Part shown: positions 10,104 through 19,743 of the stretch, piece by piece
Layout of the letters: the number at the start of each line of letters is the position of its first letter
How positions within the stretch are numbered: position 1 is the stretch's first letter
Assembly: GCF_050753345.1 (NCBI RefSeq)
Contig: NZ_JBLZFX010000026.1
Coordinates: 1 to 64,000 of the forward strand
From: Alkalinema pantanalense
GTDB taxonomy: Bacteria; Cyanobacteriota; Cyanobacteriia; Leptolyngbyales; Leptolyngbyaceae
Direction of reading: 5' to 3'
Length of the DNA: 64,000 nucleotides
The notes under the pieces: generated by a model
What the model was told of the DNA's origin: nothing
Databases searched by the model: none
What the model saw: only the letters and a program-made list of their open reading frames with translations
Program-made: the position numbers and the translations under genes

Positions 10104-11324
10104 ATGAAAGTTTTACACATTAATCAATCCGATACGGCTGGAGGCGCAGCCTTGGCTGGCTATCGTCTCCACCAAAGTTTGCTGAACCAAAAGATTGACT
10201 CCCGACAGTTGGTGGGTGTTAAACAAACCAGTAGCGATCGGGTCGCTAAAGTGCCTCGATCGCCCTATCTCGAACAAAATATTGGGCGACTCACCTATCG
10301 TCTTGGATTGAATTATTTAAATTACCAAACATTCTCGAATATTTCCAAACATGACTTTTATCTGAATGCCGATATTTTAAATTTCCACAATCTCCACAGT
10401 AATTATTTTAACTACCTAGACATTGCTAAGCTGACCCGAACCAAACCCGCCGTTTTCACCCTCCATGATATGTGGAGTTTTACCGGACATTGCTCCTATA
10501 GCTATGATTGCGGCAAATGGCAGACTGGATGCGGTCAATGTCCCTACCTGAATACCTACCCTGCTACCCACCGAGACATCACCGCCTTGGAATGGAAACT
10601 GAAGCAACGGGTTTACAGTCAGTCCAATTTAGCGATCGTTGCCCCGAGTCTTTGGCTGTACCAACAGGCGCAACAAAGTCTGCTGAACCGCTTCTCGATT
10701 CATCATATTCCCTATGGAATTGATACCACGGTTTATCAGCCCCTTGACCCCGATCAATGTCGCGCGGTTTTGAATATTCCCCAAGGCAAGCAAGTCCTCT
10801 TATTTGCTGCTGCATCCCTAGCGGATGATCGCAAAGGTGGCGATCTCCTGTTCAAAGCCTTGCTCGACCTGCCCCAATCCCTCAAAGCAGAAACGGTTCT
10901 TTTGGTCATGGGCTCAGGGGGTGACGAGATCGAGGCGAACTTAGGGATCTCCACTATCAACCTGGGCTATATCAGCAGCGATCGTATCAAAGCGATTGCC
11001 TACTCGGCTGCGGATCTGTTTATTTTCCCGACCCGTGCGGATAACTTGCCCCTTGTCCTCCAGGAAAGTATGGCCTGCGGCACCCCCATGGTTTCCTTTA
11101 AAATTGGAGGCGTGCCCGATCTTGTGCGTCCCGGTGAAACAGGCTATCTAGCGGCCCCAGAAGATATCGAAGATTTCCGTCAAGGCATTATCCAACTTTT
11201 AGAGAATGCAGAGCATCGTCACCAAATGCGCCAAACTTGTCGTGCGATCGCCTTGCAGGAGTATACGCTGGAACTGCAAGCCCAGCGCTATATGCAGCTA
11301 TACCAGCAGCGGCTTGCGATCTAG
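10104..11324 (+). CDS. Family 4 glycosyltransferase
   Basis: A 406-residue GT-B fold retaining glycosyltransferase. The N-terminal KVLHINQSDTAGGAALAGYRLH and the FTLHDMWSFTGHCSY segment are typical of GT4 proteins of surface polysaccharide clusters. The C-terminal donor-binding block includes FPTRADNLPLVLQESMACGTP with the conserved EX7E acidic pair. It lies 91 bases after the preceding glycosyltransferase on the same strand and probably works in the same pathway. Confidence 0.92.
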   Translation: MKVLHINQSDTAGGAALAGYRLHQSLLNQKIDSRQLVGVKQTSSDRVAKVPRSPYLEQNIGRLTYRLGLNYLNYQTFSNISKHDFYLNADILNFHNLHSNYFNYLDIAKLTRTKPAVFTLHDMWSFTGHCSYSYDCGKWQTGCGQCPYLNTYPATHRDITALEWKLKQRVYSQSNLAIVAPSLWLYQQAQQSLLNRFSIHHIPYGIDTTVYQPLDPDQCRAVLNIPQGKQVLLFAAASLADDRKGGDLLFKALLDLPQSLKAETVLLVMGSGGDEIEANLGISTINLGYISSDRIKAIAYSAADLFIFPTRADNLPLVLQESMACGTPMVSFKIGGVPDLVRPGETGYLAAPEDIEDFRQGIIQLLENAEHRHQMRQTCRAIALQEYTLELQAQRYMQLYQQRLAI

Positions 11325-11476
11325 TAAAATCACTCACCAAGCCTTTTCCTGACAGTGAAGCCCAGATCTGGCTAAGGGATTTGCAAAGAAATAATATCCC
11401 CTCTTCATTCCCCTACCCTCCTACCCTTTTACTCTCCTACCCCTACCCAATTAGGATTTTATTGATGCGCTGTTCC

Positions 11477-12160
11477 CTAAACGCTGTCAGGATCAATGCC
11501 CAACGCCTTCAACTGCTCCGCCAACCGCGCCGATCTAGATCGCTCTTCCTCTAGCTGTAATTCCGCCTGTTCAGCCCGCTCTTCTGCCTGTTCGGCCCGC
11601 GCAGCCAATTCCACCGTCGTCAGAAATCGCCGTCCGTCGGGGTAGTAAACCTCTAACGTCTCCTGCGTCAGCACAAACCGAATCCCTAACCGAGGACTTT
11701 GCCAATCGGTAATGTCATCAATCCCCCTGAGTTGCCCTTCAACCCGCACCAACCCGTTGAAATCATTACGATCGGGATCGTAAATGTAATACTCCTCGAC
11801 TCCATAGCGATCGTAAAATTCTTGCTTTTTCGTCATCTCCTTTAAGGTGTTGCCCGGAGACAGTACTTCAAATACCACCTGCGGCGCAATGTTGCCTTCC
11901 TCCCACTGCTTGTAGGAACCTCGATCGCCCTTGGGTCTGCCAAGCACCACCATCGCATCGGGAGCCGATCGAATTTCGGGATGGCCCTCCACCGGATACC
12001 ACAACAAATCCCCCGCCACAAAGACTTGGGCATCCCCCGCAAACAGACATTCCAGATTCTCCTTCAGTAGGACGATCCAGCGAAATTGCTTCGTATTGTC
12101 TGACATCGGTTGTCCATCACGGTCAGGGTAGACGATTTGGCGATCCAGAGAAACGGTCAT
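11477..12160 (-). CDS. Uma2 family protein (PD-(D/E)XK-like), copy 1
   Basis: A 227-residue member of the Uma2 family, a restriction-endonuclease-like fold very abundant in cyanobacteria. The core shows the acidic PDAMVVLGRPKGDRGSYK segment and the VFEVLSPGNTLKEM segment, the usual metal-binding region of the family. The C-terminal 40 residues are a charged, Glu-rich helix that probably forms a coiled coil. It is almost identical over its first 150 residues to the next gene. Family members have been linked to mobile DNA but no activity can be assigned. Confidence 0.88.
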   Translation of the reverse strand: MTVSLDRQIVYPDRDGQPMSDNTKQFRWIVLLKENLECLFAGDAQVFVAGDLLWYPVEGHPEIRSAPDAMVVLGRPKGDRGSYKQWEEGNIAPQVVFEVLSPGNTLKEMTKKQEFYDRYGVEEYYIYDPDRNDFNGLVRVEGQLRGIDDITDWQSPRLGIRFVLTQETLEVYYPDGRRFLTTVELAARAEQAEERAEQAELQLEEERSRSARLAEQLKALGIDPDSV

Positions 12161-12231
12161 GCTGCTACCTCGGCGATCGATGCCCTTATTTTAATCCCTT
12201 GGGCATAGGGGGCCACTGAACCATCCAACCC

Positions 12232-12957
12232 CTAAATCTGATCCGGATCAATGCCCAACGTCTTCAATTGCTCAGCCAACCGCGCCGATCTCGATCGCTC
12301 CTCTTCTAACTGCAAACTGGTTGCCTCTAACTGCAAATTAGTTGCCTCTAACTCTAACTTGGCCTGGTTAGCCTGCCACTCAGCCTCTGCTCGCTTAGCT
12401 TCTAACTCCACCGTCGTCAGAAATCGCCGTCCGTCAGGATAGTAAACCTCCAAGGTTTCCTGTGTCAGCACAAACCGAATCCCTAACCGAGGACTCTGCC
12501 AATCGGTAATGTCATCAATCACCACAAACCCATCACCGCCCCGCAGCCAGCCATTCAAATCATTTTTATCGGGATCGTACAGATAATATTCCTCAACTCC
12601 ATGGCGATTGTAAAATTCTTGCTTTTTCGCCATTTCCTTTAAGGTGTTGCCCGGAGACAGCACTTCAAATACCACCTGCGGCGCAATGTTGCCTTCCTCC
12701 CACTGCTTGTAGGAACCTCGGTCGCCCTTGGGTCTGCCAAGCACCACCATCGCATCGGGAGCCGATCGAATTTCGGGATGGCCCTCCACCGGATACCACA
12801 ACAAATCCCCCGCCACAAAGACTTGGGCATCCCCCGCAAACAGACATTCCAGATTCTCCTTCAGTAGGACGATCCAGCGAAATTGCTTCGTATTGTCTGA
12901 CATCGGTTGTCCATCACGGTCAGGGTAGACGATTTGGCGATCCAGAGAAACGGTCAT
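12232..12957 (-). CDS. Uma2 family protein, copy 2 (tandem duplicate)
   Basis: A 241-residue Uma2 family protein. Its N-terminal two thirds match the neighbouring copy nearly base for base, including upstream sequence (TGCTGCTACCTCGGCGATCG before both starts). The copies diverge around the tyrosine-rich VEEYYLYDPDKND segment and in the C-terminal coiled coil, where this copy carries a repeated QLEATNLQLEATSLQLEE unit. The pair is a recent tandem duplication. Function in the cell is not known. Confidence 0.88.
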   Translation of the reverse strand: MTVSLDRQIVYPDRDGQPMSDNTKQFRWIVLLKENLECLFAGDAQVFVAGDLLWYPVEGHPEIRSAPDAMVVLGRPKGDRGSYKQWEEGNIAPQVVFEVLSPGNTLKEMAKKQEFYNRHGVEEYYLYDPDKNDLNGWLRGGDGFVVIDDITDWQSPRLGIRFVLTQETLEVYYPDGRRFLTTVELEAKRAEAEWQANQAKLELEATNLQLEATSLQLEEERSRSARLAEQLKTLGIDPDQI

Positions 12958-13224
12958 GCTGCTACCTCGGCGATCGATGCCCTTATTTTAGCGTCCTAGG
13001 TTGGTACAGATGGCTTCTATTACCCGTGCCCTCGCTTCTGACGTGGTCTCAATATTTTCTGTAAGCCTCTGTGGACTTGGGCCTTGTAATTAAGAAGTTA
13101 CTGTAAATTCACGATCGTAACGTTGAATTCTTCATGATCCATTCGTATTTCCCCGGATAGGTTGGCGCTCTTGCTGAAAAGTGACCCAGTACTAGCCCAT
13201 CTCCGTGCCCCAATAGCAAACAGC

Positions 13225-14091
13225 ATGATGATTCAACCTACAGGCTCAAATCCGCCAGGGACTCTATTGAGCGTAATTACGCCCGTTTACAACGGAGAAA
13301 GATATATTGAAAAATGTATTCAGGCTGTTCTGAATCAGCAATGCGATCGTGTTGAGCATTTAATTGTTGATGGTGGCTCCACCGATCGGACGATCGAGAT
13401 CGTAAAGCATTACGCAGAGCAATATTCCCATATTCGCTGGATTTCTGCCAAGGATCGGGGCCAATCCGATGCGATGAATAAAGGAATTGCCCTCGCAAAA
13501 GGTGAAATTATCACGTTTTTGAATGTTGATGATTTCTATGAACCCAATGTCTTAAATCGAATTCTTGAAATTTTCCAAACCCTCCCCAATCCCAGTTTTA
13601 TTGCAGGGAATTGTAAGGTGTGGAATGATGACGGCAAAGTTACTGGGATTAACAAACCCAAAAAACTGGGATTTAAAGATTTGCTCATGGGGTTTCATGT
13701 TAATCCCTTTCCTATGAACCCCTCTGCCTATTTCTACCATCGATCGTTACACGACCAAGCCGGACTCTACGATGTGGATGACCACTACACGATGGATCTC
13801 GATTTTATTATTCGAGCGGTTCGGGTTGCCCATACTCAGTACTTTGATGAAGATTGGGGTAACTACCAAATGCTCCAAGGCACAAAAACCATGACCGATA
13901 CTGCTCGCAATACCGATCGTGATCGGGTTGAAGAAGTTTTGAAGAAGTATCGTAAATCTATTCTAGGATTTGAACAAGTTGCCGTAGAACTTACGTTTTA
14001 TATCTATAAAATTCGACGAGCCATTAAGTGGTTTCTAATTCGTAGGCGGGATCAGCTGAAATCAGCAACCACAGGTCTTCTGAGTTCTTGA
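13225..14091 (+). CDS. Family 2 glycosyltransferase
   Basis: A GT-A glycosyltransferase of about 288 residues when started at the ATG at 13225 (adjacent ATG at 13228 also possible; upstream TTG at 13162 is less likely). Motifs: LLSVITPVYNGERYIEKC, VDGGSTDRT, and the DXD-like LNVDDFYEPN. A DLDFIIRAVR acidic stretch follows. The C-terminal 60 residues are basic and may touch the membrane. It probably adds one sugar in the surface polysaccharide pathway. Confidence 0.88.
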   Translation: MMIQPTGSNPPGTLLSVITPVYNGERYIEKCIQAVLNQQCDRVEHLIVDGGSTDRTIEIVKHYAEQYSHIRWISAKDRGQSDAMNKGIALAKGEIITFLNVDDFYEPNVLNRILEIFQTLPNPSFIAGNCKVWNDDGKVTGINKPKKLGFKDLLMGFHVNPFPMNPSAYFYHRSLHDQAGLYDVDDHYTMDLDFIIRAVRVAHTQYFDEDWGNYQMLQGTKTMTDTARNTDRDRVEEVLKKYRKSILGFEQVAVELTFYIYKIRRAIKWFLIRRRDQLKSATTGLLSS

Positions 14092-14212
14092 ATTTAGACG
14101 ATCGCGTCGTGTATCGTGTTTGGCCGTGATCGTGTTGAGTGGCGATTGTGCTTGCTAGTAGGGTAAATCACCCTTTTGCCATCATTCTACATTCTAGTCC
14201 CTGAAATATCCT

Positions 14213-15079
14213 ATGAAGCTTTATTACTGGAAAACGAAATACGGAAATGTGGGTGATGATTTAAACCCCTGGCTTTTTCACCACCTCTTGCCAGGACTGT
14301 TGCAATCCCAAAGCAAAACCAGTTTGGTTGGCATTGGCACCCTCATTAACGATGTGCTAGTTGAACGAGTCCAGGCAGAAAAAATTGCCATCTTCAGCAC
14401 TGGTGTAGGCTATGGCAAACAACACTTTGCCCATTTACCCACCATGGACGATCGCTGGAAAATTTATTGCTTGCGAGGCCCGCTCTCAGCCCAGGCATTA
14501 GGCGTTTCCCCTACCTTTGCCGTCACAGATGGAGCATTGCTAGTGCGACGCTTATACAGCAGCGATAGCCATGCTAAAAAATATAAGTTTGCGTTCATGC
14601 CACACCTTTGGCAAGCCATGAATGGTGGAGATGAATGGAAAGCTGTTTGTGAGCAATTGGGATTTCTCTATATCGATCCCATGGGTAGCGTGGAACAGGT
14701 TCTCGCAGAAATCAGTCAAACGGAAGTCGTCATTACGGAAGCGATGCATGGCGCAATTCTCGCAGATTCGATCCGAGTTCCCTGGATTGCGGTTCATACG
14801 ACCTCAGACGTTTTAGGGTTCAAATGGTTGGACTGGTGCCTCTCCGTGGGCGTGAAATATCAACCGCAGCCCTTACCCAGATTAGCCAATCCCAAGGGCA
14901 AAAAACACACGGTTCAAGAGTGGCTCCATCGCCAAAAAGTCGCTTCCCAACTGGTGCAACTGAGCAAAACGGTGCAGCCGATCCTAAGTGATGAACATCA
15001 CCTTGAAAATCTCACTGTGGAATTAGAAACCCGATTGGACGAGTTAAAGCGCGATATCCAATCGGGCTATTTTGATTAA
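14213..15079 (+). CDS. Polysaccharide pyruvyl transferase family protein
   Basis: A 288-residue protein of the pyruvyl transferase family, shorter than the one at 4373. It has the N-terminal GNVGDDLNPWLF segment, the LRGPLSAQALG segment and the VVITEAMHGAILADSIRVPW block typical of the group. Members usually ketalise a terminal sugar with pyruvate, but many polysaccharide-cluster members have unproven activity. It abuts the next glycosyltransferase gene, consistent with co-translation. Confidence 0.85.
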   Translation: MKLYYWKTKYGNVGDDLNPWLFHHLLPGLLQSQSKTSLVGIGTLINDVLVERVQAEKIAIFSTGVGYGKQHFAHLPTMDDRWKIYCLRGPLSAQALGVSPTFAVTDGALLVRRLYSSDSHAKKYKFAFMPHLWQAMNGGDEWKAVCEQLGFLYIDPMGSVEQVLAEISQTEVVITEAMHGAILADSIRVPWIAVHTTSDVLGFKWLDWCLSVGVKYQPQPLPRLANPKGKKHTVQEWLHRQKVASQLVQLSKTVQPILSDEHHLENLTVELETRLDELKRDIQSGYFD

Positions 15080-15142
15080 TTGACAACTGGATTCCCCCCT
15101 GCAAAAGCCCTTGCTCCCTTGCCCTTACCCTGCGCGCCTTCC

Positions 15143-16138
15143 ATGAACAGTCCCCAACCCCTGATCAGCGTTGTCATCCCCACCTACAACCGCATTCACT
15201 ACTTAGAACAAGCATTGCAAAGTGTCCTGCAACAGACCTACCAAAATTTTGAAGTGATTGTTGCCGATGACCATAGCCCCGAAGATCCAACCGCGTTAAT
15301 TGCTACCTTCCAAGATCCTAGAATTCGCCTACGCCGGAATTCGCAAAACCTGGGCAATGGGCCTAACATCGCTTTGGCCTTTCAGGAAGCCAAGGGGGAC
15401 TATGTAGCCAGCTTGAACGATGATGACACTTGGGATCCTCACTTTCTAGAACGGCTGGTGCAACCGTTGGAAGCCCATCCAAACCTAGCCGCAGCGTTTT
15501 GCGATCATTACATCATAGACAGCACGGGGCGAGTGGATGAGGCATTAAGTGCAGAAAATTCCCAACGCTGGAAACGCGATCGCTTACCGGAAGGCATTCA
15601 CCAACCTTTTTGGTCGATCGGACTTGTGGATCAATCGGTGTCCCCAGCCTCCTCTGCTCTGTTGCGTCGTAGCATGATTGACTGGCCGGAGTTAATGAAC
15701 GTGGGCGTGTATTGGGATTACTACCTCACCTATTTAGCCTGCTGCAAGGGCTATGGAGCCTATTACTGCCCGGAAAAGCTGACCTACTACCGAATTCACG
15801 AAAACTCCGAAACCACCCAAAGCGGAGGCAAAAATGCAGCAGCCAAAATTCGCAAAGGTCGATCGGGCACCTTTTGTTACAGCCAATTTCTGCAAGATCC
15901 CAACCTGCAAGAACATTCAGCTTATTTCTTACAGAAATGGGTTGAAGCCAAAACAACCTGGGGGATTGGTTTACTCCGCGCAGGGCAACTCAAAGAAGCG
16001 CGCACCCATTTAACGGAAGCCCTCAGCAAACAGTTTAACTTGAGAACTTTTTACGCTTTGATTCTCAGCTGGATTTCCCGATCGAATAGCGCTCACCAGG
16101 CCAATCCAGCCTCCAGCTATTCTGGGGAGGTTTCATAA
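15143..16138 (+). CDS. Family 2 glycosyltransferase
   Basis: About 331 residues from the ATG at 15143; the frame is open upstream to 15080 but that part is proline- and alanine-rich and unlike a GT2 start. Motifs: LISVVIPTYNRIHYLEQAL, VADDHSPED and LNDDDTWDP. The C-terminal region contains a helical repeat-like stretch (RAGQLKEARTHLTEAL) similar to a single TPR. It is five bases ahead of the GT14-like gene and therefore in the same transcript. Confidence 0.88.
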   Translation: MNSPQPLISVVIPTYNRIHYLEQALQSVLQQTYQNFEVIVADDHSPEDPTALIATFQDPRIRLRRNSQNLGNGPNIALAFQEAKGDYVASLNDDDTWDPHFLERLVQPLEAHPNLAAAFCDHYIIDSTGRVDEALSAENSQRWKRDRLPEGIHQPFWSIGLVDQSVSPASSALLRRSMIDWPELMNVGVYWDYYLTYLACCKGYGAYYCPEKLTYYRIHENSETTQSGGKNAAAKIRKGRSGTFCYSQFLQDPNLQEHSAYFLQKWVEAKTTWGIGLLRAGQLKEARTHLTEALSKQFNLRTFYALILSWISRSNSAHQANPASSYSGEVS

Positions 16139-16143
16139 ACAGC

Positions 16144-17091
16144 ATGAATATTGCCTATGTGATTACTTCCCATACAAATCCACAACAGGTTGTGCGATTG
16201 GTGCGGGCATTGCGAACAGGATCACAGACTGGACAGATTATCATTCACCACGATGCCGCTCAAGCTGCCTTTGACCCGGCATTATTGGCTGATTTTCCCA
16301 GCGTTCATCTGTTGCAGAATCCCGTAGCCGTCGGTTGGGGCGAGTTTTCCGTGGTGGAAGCGGAGTTGCGGTGTTTGACTTGGTTACAACAGAACGCGAT
16401 CGAATTTGACTGGCTCGTGTTGCTGTCTGGACAGGATTATCCTATTCAACCGCTACAACAGTTCGAGCAATTTCTGAACAAAGCAAACTGTGCTGGTTTT
16501 TTAGAGTATTTTTCCATCGACCAAGTACCGCCCACGCAATGGAACTGGCATGACCAAACGGGTATCGATCGCTATTACTACCACTACCACACCGTTCCAG
16601 CACAGTTGAAACCGCTGTTTTATAAACTCTATCGTGTGGTTAACTGGCAGCCTTACGTGCGCGTCAAAGCCGGACGGTTTGGGGCCAAAATTGCCACCCG
16701 TGCTGCTCAATCTCCCTTTGGCCCGAACTTTCAATGCTATGCCGGATCCCAATGGCACACGCTCTCCCGCCGTGCTGTGGGCTATTTAATGCAGTTCATT
16801 CAAGAGCACCCGGAAATCGTCGAACACTATCGCCATACGATGATTCCCGACGAATCCTTTGTGCAAACAATTTTGGTGAACGCCCCCGATCTCCAGTTGG
16901 TGAATGACCATCTGCGCCATATCTCTTGGACGCCACCCTATCCCGCCGTCTTTGGCTCAGAGGACTTTCAGACCTTAATTCAATCGGAAAAATTCTTTGC
17001 CCGTAAGTTTGACCTACGGCAAGATGCCCAGATTTTTGACCAGTTGGATAGCCACCTCGGTATAACCCCCTACACCGCAGCCCTTTCCTAG
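16144..17091 (+). CDS. GT14-like beta-1,6-N-acetylglucosaminyltransferase family protein
   Basis: A 315-residue protein resembling the core-2/I-branching enzyme family (GT14). Family hallmarks are IAYVITSHTNPQQVVRLVRAL, IIIHHDAA, WLVLLSGQDYPIQPL, GSQWHTLSRRAVGYL and PDESFVQTIL near residue 240. In bacteria such proteins are found in capsule and exopolysaccharide clusters and probably transfer GlcNAc- or xylose-like sugars to make branches. No signal peptide or membrane segment is evident. Confidence 0.85.
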   Translation: MNIAYVITSHTNPQQVVRLVRALRTGSQTGQIIIHHDAAQAAFDPALLADFPSVHLLQNPVAVGWGEFSVVEAELRCLTWLQQNAIEFDWLVLLSGQDYPIQPLQQFEQFLNKANCAGFLEYFSIDQVPPTQWNWHDQTGIDRYYYHYHTVPAQLKPLFYKLYRVVNWQPYVRVKAGRFGAKIATRAAQSPFGPNFQCYAGSQWHTLSRRAVGYLMQFIQEHPEIVEHYRHTMIPDESFVQTILVNAPDLQLVNDHLRHISWTPPYPAVFGSEDFQTLIQSEKFFARKFDLRQDAQIFDQLDSHLGITPYTAALS

Positions 17092-17178
17092 GGGAGATCC
17101 TCCGAAATCTTCCTGATTTACCTGCCCTTTCCCTGAACTGAAAGATAGGCTGACTGCTGTTTTAGCGAATTTTTTGCC

Positions 17179-18135
17179 ATGAAAGCGAGCATTATTGTCC
17201 CAACCTATCGACGGTGCCAAGACCTCGATCGCTGTCTTGCGGCGCTGCAACAGCAACGGCGTCAACCCGATGAAGTTCTCGTGATTGTGCGAGACATCGA
17301 CACAGAAACCCAAGACTTTCTGCGCCAGCGATCGACTCCCCTTCCCTTGCAGATCGTAACCGTAACCATTCCCGGCCAAGTTGCTGCCTTGAATGCAGGA
17401 CTGGCTGCGGCCCAAGGTGACATTCTCGCCATTACCGACGACGATGCCGCCCCCCATCCCCACTGGCTACAAACGATCGAGCAGCATTTCACGCGCGATC
17501 CCCAGGTGGGCGGTGTCGGGGGGCGGGATTGGCTGTATCTCAATGGCCAACTTCAGGATGCGGCAGTCCACCCCGGTGCCTCCGATACCGTGGGCAAAGT
17601 CACCTGGTTTGGGCGGGCGATCGGCAATCACCACATTGGCACCGGGGAGCCCAGAGAAGTGGACATTCTCAAAGGTGCAAACATGAGCTACCGCAGAGCC
17701 GCGATCGAAAATCTACGGTTTAGCGAGGCACTCCTAGGCTCCGGCGCGCAGGTGCATAACGATTTGGAATTTAGTTTTGCTGTTAAGCAACGGGGTTGGA
17801 AACTGATGTACGATCCCGCCGTGTCTGTGGATCACTTTCTGGCGCAACGTTTTGATGAGGATCAGCGCTTGCAGTTCAACTACACGGCCCAGTACAACGC
17901 CGCCTTTAATGAAGCCATTTCCCTCTTGCCCCATCTGCCTCCTAGTAACCGTTTAGCCTACGTGCTCTGGTCACTTTTAATTGGCAGCCGCAAAACGTTG
18001 GGATTAATGCAAACGCTGCGATTTCTGCCCCAGGAAGGTTGGACAGCCATTCAGAAATTTCAAGCCTCTAGCCAAGGACGCATTGCTGGAATGGTTGCTT
18101 GGTTGTCTTCTGGTACTCGATCAGCACATTCCTAG
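17179..18135 (+). CDS. Family 2 glycosyltransferase
   Basis: A 318-residue GT-A protein with ASIIVPTYRRCQDLDRCL at the start, a DIDTETQDF segment, an ITDDDAAPHPHW DXD motif, GGVGGRDW, and an acidic GAQVHNDLEFSFAVK segment. Proteins with the GGVGGRD signature often transfer rhamnose or related deoxy sugars, but this is a weak guide. A C-terminal stretch from about residue 252 is moderately hydrophobic. Confidence 0.88.
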   Translation: MKASIIVPTYRRCQDLDRCLAALQQQRRQPDEVLVIVRDIDTETQDFLRQRSTPLPLQIVTVTIPGQVAALNAGLAAAQGDILAITDDDAAPHPHWLQTIEQHFTRDPQVGGVGGRDWLYLNGQLQDAAVHPGASDTVGKVTWFGRAIGNHHIGTGEPREVDILKGANMSYRRAAIENLRFSEALLGSGAQVHNDLEFSFAVKQRGWKLMYDPAVSVDHFLAQRFDEDQRLQFNYTAQYNAAFNEAISLLPHLPPSNRLAYVLWSLLIGSRKTLGLMQTLRFLPQEGWTAIQKFQASSQGRIAGMVAWLSSGTRSAHS

Positions 18136-18243
18136 ATTAGAATCATCAGCGTTCACTAATTTATTTTATCTACCACTCTATTGTATATCGGATTTCTTTC
18201 AGATTTGAATTAACTACCACGTCTAGCGAGAGTCTAAACAACT

Positions 18244-18858
18244 ATGACAGATATCCCTGTAACTCACTTACCCGATCGTCAACCCGAGAAATCATTAACC
18301 CAGAAAATTCTCCACCAAATTCAACGTCAATATAAACTCATTTGGATTCATCTAATTAATTTAATTTCTAATTTTTTAGGAAATGATTTTATTGGCTGTC
18401 AATTCAGGATTGGATTATTAAAAACCCTAGGAATCCAAATTGCTAAACGCTGTACGGTACGAGGTGGCAGTTACTTCTATGGTGCAGATTTAATCCTTGG
18501 TGAAAAATGTTTTATTAATCGCAATTGTTATTTTGATTTAAGTGCTCCCGTAATTTTGGAAGACAATGTGGTGATTGGCCATGGCGTCACTTTTATCACC
18601 GCAGACCATGGAATCGCCGGGGCCGATCGCCGTGCTGGAAGCGCGATCGGGAAACCCATCACGATCGGACGCGGGGCTTGGATTGGTGCAAATGCAACGC
18701 TGTTACCGGGAATTACCATTGGTGCAGGCAGCGTGGTGGCGGCTGGAGCCGTAGTTACCAAGTCGATCGCGCCTAATACCGTCGTTGCCGGAGTTCCTGC
18801 CAAGCTACTGCGAGAATTACCTGAGGCCGTTCATTCAGAATCCCCCTCCAAGGAGTAA
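18244..18858 (+). CDS. Hexapeptide-repeat acyltransferase (left-handed beta helix)
   Basis: A 204-residue transferase with hexapeptide repeats forming a left-handed beta helix, seen as repeated [LIV]-G-X4 units (IGRGAWIGANATLLPGITIGAGSVVAAGAVVTKS near 138-172, given here only as its first and last parts: IGRGAWIGAN and VVAAGAVVTKS). The catalytic histidine is likely in TFITADHGIAG. Such enzymes acetylate sugars of exopolysaccharides. The gene ends eight bases before a glycosyltransferase start. Confidence 0.9.
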   Translation: MTDIPVTHLPDRQPEKSLTQKILHQIQRQYKLIWIHLINLISNFLGNDFIGCQFRIGLLKTLGIQIAKRCTVRGGSYFYGADLILGEKCFINRNCYFDLSAPVILEDNVVIGHGVTFITADHGIAGADRRAGSAIGKPITIGRGAWIGANATLLPGITIGAGSVVAAGAVVTKSIAPNTVVAGVPAKLLRELPEAVHSESPSKE

Positions 18859-18866
18859 ATATCATC

Positions 18867-19682
18867 ATGGTTGCCATTTCAGTCGTCATCCTAGCGAAAA
18901 ACGAAGAAGCATTGATTGGACGCTGTATCCGCAGTGTGGAGTGGGCGGACGAAGTGCTGGTGGTGGATTCCGGGAGCACTGACAAAACCCGTGACATTGC
19001 CCAATCCCTAGGGGCTCGTGTCCATGAACAACCTTGGCTAGGCTGGTCAGGGCAACGGAATAAAGGCATTGAACTGGCGAAATATGATTGGATTTTAATG
19101 CTGGATTGTGATGAAATCGTTACACCAGAATTGGCCAAATCCTTGCAAACTGTGATGGCTAGCGATCCCGATCCCCAGGATGTTTATTCCGTGAATCGTC
19201 GGGGCGATTTCTATGGCGAACTACTGCCGAACTATTTGCCCAAACACCGTCAGCTTAATTTTGTGCGCCTCTTCCATCGAGCACACAGTGCCTACGATCC
19301 CACCATGAAGGTGCACGAGGAAATTCGCTATCCCGGCAAAGCCCATTTGTTAGACGGTGTACTCATCCACTGGCGGGCCTATGCCATGGATGAATACATG
19401 AACTCAGTAAATCGCTATGCCACGATCGAAGCGGAAGTTCTCAACGATAAAGGCGTTCGATCGAGCGGTACCAAAATCATTCTACGGCCCCTACTGAGGT
19501 TTATTTGGTGTTACATCATCCACCGCGAATTTTTACTCGGTACCCGAGGATTGACCCATGCGTTGCTGGCTGCGATCGGGGACTATATTCGCTATGTCAA
19601 ATTGTGGGAACTGCAAAATGCCCCAAAAGTTCTCGACCCACCAGATTCGGTTTATCTAGAACTCAGCCGCCCAAAATCCTAA
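18867..19682 (+). CDS. Family 2 glycosyltransferase (WaaE/KdtX-like)
   Basis: A 271-residue GT2 protein of the small LPS-core type: ISVVILAKNEEALIGRCI, VVDSGSTDKT, and MLDCDEIVTPELAKSL with the DXD motif. The C-terminal half has the conserved basic segment PLLRFIWCYIIHREFLLG, which often associates with membrane. The ATG is preceded by AAGGAG. Relatives add glucose or heptose to lipid-linked cores. Confidence 0.9.
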   Translation: MVAISVVILAKNEEALIGRCIRSVEWADEVLVVDSGSTDKTRDIAQSLGARVHEQPWLGWSGQRNKGIELAKYDWILMLDCDEIVTPELAKSLQTVMASDPDPQDVYSVNRRGDFYGELLPNYLPKHRQLNFVRLFHRAHSAYDPTMKVHEEIRYPGKAHLLDGVLIHWRAYAMDEYMNSVNRYATIEAEVLNDKGVRSSGTKIILRPLLRFIWCYIIHREFLLGTRGLTHALLAAIGDYIRYVKLWELQNAPKVLDPPDSVYLELSRPKS

Positions 19683-19743
19683 TTCTCTGTTCCATTCACC
19701 ATCATTGCTTCTGCCCTACTAGCACAGGCTGCATCCCACCCCT

